Source of the DNA: Lichenicola sp964249735
GTDB taxonomy: Bacteria > Pseudomonadota > Alphaproteobacteria > Acetobacterales > Acetobacteraceae
Direction of reading: 5' to 3'
DNA length: 22,854 bases
Assembly: GCA_964249735.1 (NCBI GenBank)
Contig: CAXUDP010000056.1
Coordinates: forward strand, 1 to 22,854
This document shows positions 16,247 through 22,854 of the stretch, piece after piece. Every line of letters begins with the position of its first letter. The stretch's first letter is position 1. Position numbers and translations under genes: made by a program. The notes beneath the pieces were generated by a model, which had not been told where the DNA came from, searched no databases, and saw only the letters and a program-made list of their open reading frames with translations.

Positions 16247-17867
16247 CATCGCGGCAACCCTGCTCCCCGTCACCCTGCTCGGACTTGCGCTACTCGCCCC
16301 GCAGGCCCGCGCCGACTCGGGTGCCGTAGCGTCGGCCGCCGCCTGGCCCGCAGATCTCGCCAACCCCAAGCCGCTGCCGGACGACCTGGTGTTGCCGATG
16401 CCGTGCGGCGGCCAGATGGTGTTTCGGCCGGTCGCGGTGCCCGCGAGCGGGCTGCTGGACGACCGCCGCATCCCGCTCGGCGGAGTCGCGGCCGACTTTG
16501 CCTACAAAGAGGAGCAGCATGCAGACTACATCGCCGCGGGGTTCACCGATGCAGGCCATAACGGCCAGCGCCTCTACTATGTGGGCAAATACGACGTCAC
16601 GCGATTGCAGTTCGCGGCCGTCGGCGAGACCTGCCCGGCGCCGGACGACAATGCCCGACTGCCGCAGACCGCGATCACCTGGACGCAGGCGAACGATTTC
16701 GCCGACGCCTACACGCGCTGGCTGATTGCGCATGCCGCCGACCGGCTGCCGAAGGAGATGGGCGAGCCGGGTTTCTTACGCCTGCCAACCGAGGTGGAGT
16801 GGGAATACGCGGCGCGTGGCGGCGCGCGGGTCTCGCCAGCGGATTTCGCGGCTCCGTTATTCCCAATGCAGGGACCACTCGAGCACTATGTCTGGTTCGG
16901 CGGTACCACCTCCGCCAACAACGAGCTCCAGCCAGTGGGTCTTCTGGAACCCAACCCGCTTGGCCTCTTCGACATGCTGGGCGACGCGGGCCAGTACGCG
17001 ATTGATCTGTTCCGGCTGAACCACCTCTCGCGCCCGCATGGCGAGGCAGGTGGCTACGTGGTGCGCGGCGGCGATTACATGACGCCTGCCGAGCAGATCC
17101 GGAGCTCGGCGCGCGACGAATTCATGCCGTACGACCAGCGCGGCGCCAGGCGGCAAAAGACGGTGGGCTTTCGGCTCGTGCTGACGCCACCTGTACTGCC
17201 GTCACTGCAACGGGTTCGTCTCGTCGAGCAGCAATGGCAGGCGCTGCCGCAAGGATCGAACGCGGCTGCAGTTGCAACGCTCCCCGAGACCGTGCCGGAC
17301 GATCCGATCGCGCAGGTGGACCAGCTCGCGAAAGCTACGGACGACGTCCGCATGAAGCGCCGCTTGGATGAACTCCGCACGGTAGTGGCCGCCAATATCC
17401 GGGCGCGCGACGAGCAGCGTGATCGCGCCGCGCGCACCAGCATCAATCTCGCGATCTGGCTGATGGCCAAGCTACAGGTCGACACGCGTCGCCTGGTTGG
17501 ACGCGAGCAGGCGGCGAGCTTCGCGGGCGGCGATGCAGGAGACCGGACGAAGGCAGCGCTGGCAGCCGACCAGCGAGAGCTCGACGCCACGTTGAGCTAC
17601 TATCGCGACACGCTTCAGACGATCCTCGCGGAATATCCTTCCGAAGTACGGACTTCCCAGGCACAGGTGCTCCGCGCAGAGCTCGAGCAGCGTAGCGCCG
17701 CGCGCCAAGCCGAACTGATTCCGACGGTCGAGACCGACATTGTCGCTTTCGCGCACGCGGGCGGGCTCTCGAACGACACACTGGCCGCCAGGCTACGCCA
17801 GCAATTGTGCCAGTCCGACCTCGGGCGGGCGAGCTTTGCCGCTGTGTGCAGCGCGTCCTCGAAATGA
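16239..17867 (+). CDS. Secreted formylglycine-enzyme-fold (SUMF1) protein, TagR-like
   Basis: This 542-residue protein starts with a signal peptide (MSNIAATLLPVTLLGLALLA, cleavage after ARA near residue 25), so it is periplasmic. The FGE-sulfatase/SUMF1 domain covers about 40-315: YYVGKYDVTRLQFAAV, the hallmark LPTEVEWEYAARGG at 182-195, DMLGDAGQYAID where active family members have a GNVWEW motif, VVRGGDYMTP, and the closing VGFRLVL near 309. The cysteines that catalyse formylglycine formation are not seen in the closing part, so it is probably a non-catalytic binding protein, as is TagR. Residues about 320-540 are helical and charged, likely coiled coil, and extend beyond a minimal SUMF1 domain. 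ATG 16239 overlaps the permease stop. TagR acts upstream of PpkA in Pseudomonas; here the equivalent partner is the vWA protein. Confidence 0.87.
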   Translation: MSNIAATLLPVTLLGLALLAPQARADSGAVASAAAWPADLANPKPLPDDLVLPMPCGGQMVFRPVAVPASGLLDDRRIPLGGVAADFAYKEEQHADYIAAGFTDAGHNGQRLYYVGKYDVTRLQFAAVGETCPAPDDNARLPQTAITWTQANDFADAYTRWLIAHAADRLPKEMGEPGFLRLPTEVEWEYAARGGARVSPADFAAPLFPMQGPLEHYVWFGGTTSANNELQPVGLLEPNPLGLFDMLGDAGQYAIDLFRLNHLSRPHGEAGGYVVRGGDYMTPAEQIRSSARDEFMPYDQRGARRQKTVGFRLVLTPPVLPSLQRVRLVEQQWQALPQGSNAAAVATLPETVPDDPIAQVDQLAKATDDVRMKRRLDELRTVVAANIRARDEQRDRAARTSINLAIWLMAKLQVDTRRLVGREQAASFAGGDAGDRTKAALAADQRELDATLSYYRDTLQTILAEYPSEVRTSQAQVLRAELEQRSAARQAELIPTVETDIVAFAHAGGLSNDTLAARLRQQLCQSDLGRASFAAVCSASSK

Positions 17868-17907
17868 TCGCGCTGACCCGAACTTCTTGTGATAGAGGAA
17901 AAGTTAG

Positions 17908-18645
17908 ATGATAATGTGGAAGCTATGGCGGCCCGGACTGATCCTGGCGGCCGGTCTTCTCTCGGGATGCGAGCAGGTGCAGTCTATGACGACTGGCAAC
18001 TCCTGCACGGATTCCTCGATGAACCATGCCGAGCGGCAGATCTGCCACGACAACACGACATTCAACAACACGGTCGCTGGCGGCGCGGTGGTGGGCGCTG
18101 TGGGCGGTGCGGCACTGGGCGCCCTGGCTTGCGGGCTCTCGGGACGAAGCCCGCTCGCTTGCGCAGCACTCGGGGGAGTCGCCGGGGGTGTCGCGGGCGG
18201 CGTTGGTGGCTACCTGGTCGCCAAGAAGCAGGAGGCCAACACCAGTCATGAACGCGCGATCGACGCGATCACTGCCGATATCGAACACAACAACCAGATC
18301 CTGCGGACCGACATCTCGAGCGCCGATGAGATGGTATCCGACAGTCAGCAACAGCTTGCGACGATCACCGCGCAGACTCGAAGCGGTCAGCTCAGCGCCG
18401 ATCAGGCCGATGCCCGACGCGCGCACATCGCGCAGGATGCAAAGAACCTCGACGGGCTGGTCAACCAGATGCAGGAGAATGAGACCAAGCTCAGCAGGGC
18501 TGCGCAGCAGAGCGGCCAGACATCGCCCCGGTACGATGCGCAGATCAGCACCATGCGTGAGCAGATCGCAGCTCTTCAGCAGCAGCGGAATGCGCTGAAC
18601 GCGGCATTGTCCACCAGCCCGACCAGCAACTCCCTCAGAAGCTAA
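17908..18645 (+). CDS. Glycine-zipper lipoprotein (possible TagQ counterpart)
   Basis: This 245-residue protein has a lipoprotein signal peptide with lipobox LSGC and lipidated C21. The residues after the cysteine are Glu-Gln, not Asp, so outer-membrane sorting is expected. Residues about 57-110 form a glycine zipper (GGAVVGAVGGAALGALACG, then GGVAGGVAGGVGGYL), which usually inserts into or packs against membranes. The remainder is polar and helical, probably coiled coil. GAGG at 17895-17898 sits nine bases before ATG 17908; ATG 17914 is an alternative. It lies 40 bases after the SUMF1 gene. In Pseudomonas, TagQ is an outer-membrane lipoprotein that localises TagR, and this gene occupies the matching place next to the TagR-like gene. 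The TagQ link rests on position and lipoprotein nature, not on proven sequence similarity. Confidence 0.82.
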   Translation: MIMWKLWRPGLILAAGLLSGCEQVQSMTTGNSCTDSSMNHAERQICHDNTTFNNTVAGGAVVGAVGGAALGALACGLSGRSPLACAALGGVAGGVAGGVGGYLVAKKQEANTSHERAIDAITADIEHNNQILRTDISSADEMVSDSQQQLATITAQTRSGQLSADQADARRAHIAQDAKNLDGLVNQMQENETKLSRAAQQSGQTSPRYDAQISTMREQIAALQQQRNALNAALSTSPTSNSLRS

Positions 18646-18655
18646 GACTAGATCG

Positions 18656-19132
18656 ATGCGGATCACGTTTTTCGCGCTGCTACCGCTCCTCCTCGCCGGC
18701 GGGTGTGCTGCGGTCGGTACGTTCTCACAGCAGACGCAGGATTTGAGCTCTGGCGCCTCTGATCGTCGCGTCCAGGCGGCCGAGGTACGTGAGCAGCAGG
18801 CGTCGGCGTATAATGCCTCGCTTCAGCTGCAACTTGGGGCGGTAGAAGCGCATCGCGCAAATCTCGAGCAGCAGGTTGACGACGCAGAGGCGCAGCTGCG
18901 CCACGTGCGAACTCGGCTTACCTCCTCGCGCGCGGCGTCGGCCTCGCAACATGCTGACTACCATCGCCTGCTGCGCGAGCAGCAGGCCCTCAAAGCAAAG
19001 CTCGCAAGCATGGCGGCGCATCCTGCGGCCACTCAGGAGGATGCAACTGCACAACGAGCTCAGCTTGACGAGCTCACCCGTCAGAAGGATAGGCTGAAGC
19101 ACGAGGTTGATGGCCTGCAAGCTGGACTCTAG
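18656..19132 (+). CDS. Small coiled-coil lipoprotein
   Basis: This 158-residue protein has a short signal peptide ending in LLLAGGC, with C17 as the likely lipidated residue. Nearly all the mature part is predicted helix rich in Gln, Ala, Arg and Glu with heptad-like spacing (LEQQVDDAEAQLRHVRTRL, LLREQQALKAKLASMAA, LTRQKDRLKHEVDGLQAGL), so it should form an extended coiled coil in the periplasm. It follows the glycine-zipper lipoprotein by ten bases and probably shares its message and perhaps its complex. There is no strong Shine-Dalgarno before ATG 18656. No enzymatic motif is present. A spacer between the outer membrane and the inner-membrane components is an inference from shape alone. Confidence 0.78.
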   Translation: MRITFFALLPLLLAGGCAAVGTFSQQTQDLSSGASDRRVQAAEVREQQASAYNASLQLQLGAVEAHRANLEQQVDDAEAQLRHVRTRLTSSRAASASQHADYHRLLREQQALKAKLASMAAHPAATQEDATAQRAQLDELTRQKDRLKHEVDGLQAGL

Positions 19133-19173
19133 CACTTAGTTCCCCCGCGGCTTCGCATGGAACCAGGATCGAC

Positions 19174-20517
19174 ATGATGCACACAGGCGCATTGCTCTGC
19201 GAGCGATCGGTCGCGGGACTGGAACCGCTCGGCGCGTTCAACCAGCCGGTGCACAGGATCTTCGCTCAGATCCGCATGGCCCTGCTTAACGAGCTCGGCG
19301 CGGGCTGCGCCGATTATTTCTCGCGGCCCGACATCAAGCGCGACGGTGAGTGGATCGGGTGGTTCGCCCAGCTTCCCGGCGAGCCGCGGCGGTGGGTTGA
19401 CCTGACGCCGGAGGAACAGGCGGACTTAGAGCCAGCCAAGCAGGACATCCGGCGCCGTCTCGACGAGTACGTTGTTCGTCTTGCGGCAACCCCTGACAAC
19501 AGCTCGGCGAGCAATTTCGGCAAGGTGCTGGCGCAGGCGCTGCAGGTTCCGTCACCTGATTGCCTGTACTTCATGAACCGGCAGCCCATCGTGGCCTTTT
19601 GGGGCTTCAAGAACGCGGGTGTGCCGGAAGGGATCGAGCCGCTCCGGCTGCCGGTCCAGCGGATCGCCATGCCCGACCGCGCGGCCCCGGCGTCGGGCGA
19701 GCCATCTCGGGTCGCGATGGGATCGACGAACGCGTTGCGGCCGCGGCGGAGATGGTGGAGATGGCTGCTGGGAGCCGTGCTCCTGGCTCTGCTTCTGGGC
19801 GCCGTCTGGTGGTGGCTTCACCGAGATGTGCCGGCTCACGTGCTGCGATCGCCCCCGCCGTTGGCTGCCCGGAACTCGTTCCTGCGCCAGGGTTTGGACG
19901 GCGGGATGGGCGTCATGACCGGACCGCCCGTTGGATCATCTGTGGCCTTGCCGCCGACCGGAGGCGCCGCGCCGACAGGCCCGGCTCTGAGTGGCGGCGC
20001 TAGCCCGTCGGCACCTTCCGCCGGCTTAAACAGCCAACCGAATGGCGCCAAACCGTACGCCGCCCCACCGAATGCTGGGCAGGCGAACGTCCCCGGGCTT
20101 CCGCCTCTTCCCGCGCAGAGTGCCACGCCACAAACCGGCAATTCGCTTGCCATCCCGTCCGGCGCGCCGCCCGGCCCCGCCAGCTTCATGGAAGGGCTGT
20201 GGCGAAGCCGGTCGGGTCTGCAGCTGAACGGCAGGCCGGCCGAGGAATCTTATCGCTTCGATCACAATGGCATGGGCGACGTGACCGTCCGGAACGGTGC
20301 GGACGGCACGGAGTGTCATGGCATTGCCAACGCCGTGGTCGAGCAGGATGGGCACCTCGCGATCAAGGAGCCGGCGGATCTCCAGTGCACCGACGGTAGC
20401 GTGCTGCCGGGCGCAGTTACTGCGTGCACCGGCAATGGTGGCGCCACCGTCTGCGGCGGCACCAACCGGTCGGATGGTAGCCGGTTTAACGTCAAGATGA
20501 TTCAGATGTCGCAATGA
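19174..20517 (+). CDS. SrfA-like bitopic membrane protein, copy 1
   Basis: This 447-residue protein has a cytoplasmic N-terminal domain (about 1-185, with GEWIGWFAQLPGEPRRWVDL and IVAFWGFKNAG), one transmembrane helix near 193-214 (WLLGAVLLALLLGAVWWWL) after RPRRR, a long Pro/Gly/Ala-rich linker (about 220-340) and a small C-terminal outside domain from FMEGLWRSRSGL. That domain has four cysteines at 381, 405, 418 and 427, likely two disulfides. The next gene repeats this architecture. My recollection of SrfA-family proteins is a similar N-domain, helix, linker and LWxSxSGL-type C-domain, so this may be the SrfA partner of SrfB and SrfC; that is an inference. AGGA at 19165-19168 supports ATG 19174 or 19177. 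Confidence 0.78.
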   Translation: MMHTGALLCERSVAGLEPLGAFNQPVHRIFAQIRMALLNELGAGCADYFSRPDIKRDGEWIGWFAQLPGEPRRWVDLTPEEQADLEPAKQDIRRRLDEYVVRLAATPDNSSASNFGKVLAQALQVPSPDCLYFMNRQPIVAFWGFKNAGVPEGIEPLRLPVQRIAMPDRAAPASGEPSRVAMGSTNALRPRRRWWRWLLGAVLLALLLGAVWWWLHRDVPAHVLRSPPPLAARNSFLRQGLDGGMGVMTGPPVGSSVALPPTGGAAPTGPALSGGASPSAPSAGLNSQPNGAKPYAAPPNAGQANVPGLPPLPAQSATPQTGNSLAIPSGAPPGPASFMEGLWRSRSGLQLNGRPAEESYRFDHNGMGDVTVRNGADGTECHGIANAVVEQDGHLAIKEPADLQCTDGSVLPGAVTACTGNGGATVCGGTNRSDGSRFNVKMIQMSQ

Positions 20518-20544
20518 TACCCTTCCTGTGAGCGACCCGGGACC

Positions 20545-21666
20545 ATGACGTCTCGGGTGATCGCGCGTGGCGACGCTCACGGGCTCGATGCGATCGCCCT
20601 ACTCAATCGTCCCGTCTACCTAGCCTATGACGAGCTCGTGGTGGCCCTCGGGCCCGGCGCTGCCGTTGGGTATGCAAGGCTGTTCGCGCGGCCCGTTAAG
20701 GACGGCTGCATGCTCTCGTGGACGACGGATCTGGACGGGCCGGTCCGGCGCTGGAGCGACATGTTGCCGGACGAGCAGGCGATCGCCGAGCGGACGCGGC
20801 GGGACCTAAAAGGTTTGCTCTGGTCGCGGATGGAGCTGCTCTCGCGGTCTGGGTCAAATCCTCGAAATGCTGCCGCTGTCGACCTGATCCGTGCGGCTCT
20901 TAACGTGCCCGGGCCGGACGCTGTATTCGTGGTCGGCACTCAACCAGTGCTCACGTTCTGGGGCTTCGCGCGCCGCACCGAGGCGGCTTTCGATCCTTTC
21001 GCCGCGATCTCGTTTCGTCCGCCGTCCGCACCTCCGCCGCCGTCGACTCCGCGCCGTGCATTATGGCTGCTGCTGGCTTTGCTGGCGGCAGTCTTCTTAG
21101 TCATTGCGGGCGTCTATCTTGCATCGGTACCACGACGGCTGGTGTTGCCGCTCCCACCTCCGCTCCCCCTCGCGGCCCCAAAATCTCCCGAGCTGCCCAA
21201 ACAGCCCAAGCCTCCTCCAGCGGCAAAGGTAACTCCGCCTATGTCTGAGCCACCAGGTCGCCCGGCGCTTCCGTTGCCCGGCGACCGGCTCAGGCTGCCG
21301 CCCAACCCGGTCGATCTATCGTTTTTGAAAGGACGCTGGGCTGTGAAAACCGGGCTCAGCTGGGGAAACATGTTCCACACCGAACCGGTCGAGATGTCGC
21401 TCGACTTTCATGATCATGAAGGTGGAAGGATCTCGATTGATCGCAGCGAGCCCAGGCAGGTCTGCTCATCCTCCGTCCAGGTCCAGCTCGCTGACACCAG
21501 CCTGACCTTGCAGAGCCGCTCCCGCCTTCGTTGCGCCGATGGTTCACTCATGACGAGTGTCCGCATCACCTGCGTCCGACAGGGCGACGGTTCCGCGCTC
21601 TGCCACGGCGTCAATCTGCCGGACGGACATCCTTTCGAGGCGCGTATCAATAGAATGCCCGATTGA
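20545..21666 (+). CDS. SrfA-like bitopic membrane protein, copy 2
   Basis: This 373-residue paralog of the preceding gene has the same order of parts: N-terminal domain with WTTDLDGPVRRWSDMLPDEQ and VLTFWGFARR, a transmembrane helix near 172-193 (LWLLLALLAAVFLVIAGVYL), a proline-rich linker (about 195-250) and a C-terminal domain from FLKGRWAVKTGL. Its four cysteines at 307, 330, 343 and 353 match copy 1 in number and nearly in spacing (23/13/10 against 24/13/9 residues), and both end in a DG..F...I motif. The pair probably arose by tandem duplication followed by strong divergence, and could form a hetero-oligomer. It starts 27 bases after copy 1 with no strong Shine-Dalgarno. It is the last gene of the operon; no classical terminator follows directly. 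Confidence 0.77.
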   Translation: MTSRVIARGDAHGLDAIALLNRPVYLAYDELVVALGPGAAVGYARLFARPVKDGCMLSWTTDLDGPVRRWSDMLPDEQAIAERTRRDLKGLLWSRMELLSRSGSNPRNAAAVDLIRAALNVPGPDAVFVVGTQPVLTFWGFARRTEAAFDPFAAISFRPPSAPPPPSTPRRALWLLLALLAAVFLVIAGVYLASVPRRLVLPLPPPLPLAAPKSPELPKQPKPPPAAKVTPPMSEPPGRPALPLPGDRLRLPPNPVDLSFLKGRWAVKTGLSWGNMFHTEPVEMSLDFHDHEGGRISIDRSEPRQVCSSSVQVQLADTSLTLQSRSRLRCADGSLMTSVRITCVRQGDGSALCHGVNLPDGHPFEARINRMPD

Positions 21667-22076
21667 AACGAAGAGAATCGATTGCGGCTTTTCATGAAGT
21701 TCATCGCTTTGAAGAAAGTCTACGATCCTTGGAAACCTCCCTCCGAGGATTGCATTACCTGCGGCCGCCAAGGAAGTATTGAACCAGACGACCTAAGTGT
21801 AGCGTGTCGATTTGCGGGCAGGAAGCGTATTGCTGTCGCGGCCGGTAGGTACTGATACCGGCGCGTTAATGATCTGACTCTGAAGTGAGTACACGCGGCT
21901 GCTGCGGTATAGTATAATTCGCTTCTCCTGCAGGGGGCGGGGGAGCAGCCTCACGACCTCGCGCTTGCCATCGGTGTCCACGGCACGATGACTATCCAGA
22001 GACGCTTCAGCAACTCGCGAATCGTTTCTCGCGTCCATCTACATCAAGCGACACATCTGCGTTTTAGGATTCTTCC
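21667..22076. other. Gene-free region between the srf operon and the AT-hook gene
   Basis: This stretch of 410 bases holds no convincing gene. It is less GC-rich than its neighbours. It contains a strong hairpin (21837-21865) and a perfect TATAAT at 21913-21918, for which I see no good -35 at 17 bases; the same AT-rich patch could also be read on the other strand. A minus-strand open frame at 21793-22038 has no recognisable motif or ribosome binding site. A promoter for the AT-hook gene is expected in the right half. Confidence 0.6.
21837..21865. repeat. Strong hairpin downstream of the srf operon
   Basis: CGC-g-GCCGGTA (21837-21847) pairs with TACCGGC-GCG (21856-21865) to make a ten-pair stem with one bulged G and an eight-base loop GGTACTGA. 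The sequence after it is TTAATGATCTG, not a T-run, so Rho-independent termination is doubtful. It could help stabilise or end the srf transcript, or be an insertion-sequence end. The nine bases ACTGATACC within it also occur in the hairpin at 5220-5242. Confidence 0.5.
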
Positions 22077-22628
22077 ATGGCTCGTAGCACCAAAACCGCC
22101 CGTACTTCCTCCAGGCGTGCACCTGAGGCTGCGCCCAGGAAGCGCCTTGGTCGTCCACTCGGCTCGAAGAACAAGGTGACGTCGGCCACCAAGGCGAAAG
22201 CAGCGCCTCTCGCACGCACGGCACGCGCGGCATCCAGGAAGACAGCGGCACCTGCCACACCGAAGCTGAACAAGGCGGAGCTCGAGCAGCAGGTCGTCAA
22301 GCTGGAGCGCATCATCGCCCGGCTGCGCAAGCAGAACGCCGAGCTGAAGCACACGGCCCGCACGGAGGCTCGCGAAGCCGCGCAGGCGGTCCCTGCCCCG
22401 GTAGCCGAGACCAGGCGGGCGCCGAAGCGCGCCGCTGCGCCATCGACGCGACGCAAGGCTGCAGCAGCCGAAGAACCAGCAGCGGAAGCGCCTGCCACAA
22501 GGGCAGCGGCCAAGCGAACCTCCAGGCGCAGCACCAGGTCGAAGACACTTCCTGCTGCCGGACCTGACGTCGAGCAGGAGCCCTCGGCGCCCGAAGACCA
22601 TGAGGACGCGGGCGATCCGGAGGCGTGA
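22077..22628 (+). CDS. Basic AT-hook / histone H1-like DNA-binding protein
   Basis: This 183-residue protein is very rich in Ala, Lys, Arg and Pro, with low-complexity tails like bacterial histone H1 proteins. An AT-hook-like motif KRLGRPLGSKNK lies at residues 22-33; its GRP core normally binds the minor groove of AT-rich DNA. A coiled-coil segment (LNKAELEQQVVKLERIIARL, about 64-92) suggests dimerisation. The C-terminal end turns acidic (EQEPSAPEDHEDAGDPEA). AGGA at 22065-22068, eight bases before ATG 22077, supports the start. It overlaps the helicase start at 22600 by 29 bases, so the two are probably co-expressed. A nucleoid-type or helicase-loading role is an inference from composition and context. 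Confidence 0.8.
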   Translation: MARSTKTARTSSRRAPEAAPRKRLGRPLGSKNKVTSATKAKAAPLARTARAASRKTAAPATPKLNKAELEQQVVKLERIIARLRKQNAELKHTARTEAREAAQAVPAPVAETRRAPKRAAAPSTRRKAAAAEEPAAEAPATRAAAKRTSRRSTRSKTLPAAGPDVEQEPSAPEDHEDAGDPEA

Positions 22629-22854
22629 GGGCACTTCCCTGACCAGCCGCCCGCTCCGCTCGCACCAGCGCCGCCTGTTGGGCGTCGTGCAGGCCATGGC
22701 CGGTGGCCAGACGGACGCGCGCGACATCCTGGCTGCGGTCACGCCGGGCGGCGGCAAGTCGCTGTTGCCGGTGCTGGCCGCCCACACCCTGATCGGCGTC
22801 GGCCTGGTGGAGCGCGTCTGCTGGGTGGTGCCGCGCGACAGCCTGCGCCTGCAG
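22600..22854 (+). CDS. DEAD/DEAH-type helicase, N-terminus (partial, runs off window)
   Basis: The frame opens at ATG 22600 and stays open through the last base, giving 85 residues of a longer protein. PLRSHQRRLL near residue 18 resembles the Q-motif region of superfamily 2 helicases. TPGGGKS at 48-54 is a Walker A motif, and VCWVVPRDSLRLQ at the window end resembles motif Ia. It should be an ATP-dependent DNA or RNA helicase. No strong Shine-Dalgarno is seen at 22600, which overlaps the AT-hook gene, so coupling is likely and the exact start is uncertain. Motifs II to VI lie outside the window, so the subfamily cannot be set. Confidence 0.8.
   Translation, partial: MRTRAIRRREGTSLTSRPLRSHQRRLLGVVQAMAGGQTDARDILAAVTPGGGKSLLPVLAAHTLIGVGLVERVCWVVPRDSLRLQ

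Noticed and set aside
15407..16471. Minus-strand open frame of about 350 residues opposite the permease and SUMF1 genes
   Set aside because: No membrane segments or motifs; it is explained as the antisense of well-supported genes.
12226..19132. A type VI secretion locus
   Set aside because: Only the TagQRST/PpkA-like regulatory proteins have counterparts; no sheath, TssJLM, ClpV, Hcp, VgrG or FHA gene is present in the window.
21913..21918. Perfect TATAAT as a promoter for the AT-hook gene
   Set aside because: No acceptable -35 at 16-18 bases, 159 bases from the start codon, and the patch can also be read on the other strand; noted only within the intergenic entry.
21793..22038. Minus-strand open frame of 81 residues in the right intergenic region
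   Set aside because: No Shine-Dalgarno, no motif and no partner gene; it could be an old remnant but I cannot support a gene.

Overview
The window is GC-rich throughout and carries an alphaproteobacterial-style SOS mutagenesis cassette (imuA end, imuB, dnaE2). Codon use and protein composition suit an Acetobacteraceae/Rhodospirillales-type alphaproteobacterium; this is an impression from the sequence, not a database result. All genes I accept are on the + strand. There are no tRNA, rRNA or CRISPR features.

Left region (1-5120): the last codons of imuA, then imuB, an 80-residue protein of unknown function, and dnaE2. ImuB is a non-catalytic Y-family polymerase adaptor and DnaE2 is the error-prone polymerase; together they form the DNA-damage mutasome. 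imuB carries a single-base frameshift at a C5G3 run near position 487, so as written the protein is broken or the base is a sequencing error.

Junction (5121-5546): no intact gene. It holds a minus-strand remnant that resembles the C-terminus of an IS630-type transposase, plus a small hairpin.

Central region (5547-21666): eleven genes, tightly packed and mostly overlapping, that read as one operon of about 16 kb. In order they encode SrfB (actin/Hsp70-like ATPase), SrfC (dynamin-like P-loop GTPase), a single-pass membrane protein with Sel1-like repeats, a secreted von Willebrand A (vWA) protein resembling the periplasmic part of the T6SS kinase PpkA, an ABC ATPase, an FtsX/MacB-type permease, a secreted formylglycine-enzyme-fold (SUMF1) protein, a glycine-zipper lipoprotein, a coiled-coil lipoprotein, and two paralogous SrfA-like membrane proteins with four matched extracytoplasmic cysteines. 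The vWA-ATPase-permease-SUMF1-lipoprotein block matches, in mirror order, the tagQ-tagR-tagS-tagT-ppkA signalling block of Pseudomonas type VI secretion loci. Here it has no kinase domain and no T6SS genes, and is joined to SrfB/SrfC instead. My inference is an envelope-sensing module (lipoproteins, SUMF1 and vWA proteins outside, ABC permease across the inner membrane) driving a cytoplasmic ATPase/GTPase machine, with the SrfA-like proteins as membrane anchors. This is the candidate undescribed system in the window.

Right region (21667-22854): a gene-free stretch of about 410 bases with a strong hairpin, then a basic AT-hook/coiled-coil DNA-binding protein whose end overlaps the start of a DEAD/DEAH-type helicase that runs off the window. 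The SOS cassette, transposase remnant and AT-hook/helicase pair suggest plasmid or genomic-island DNA.
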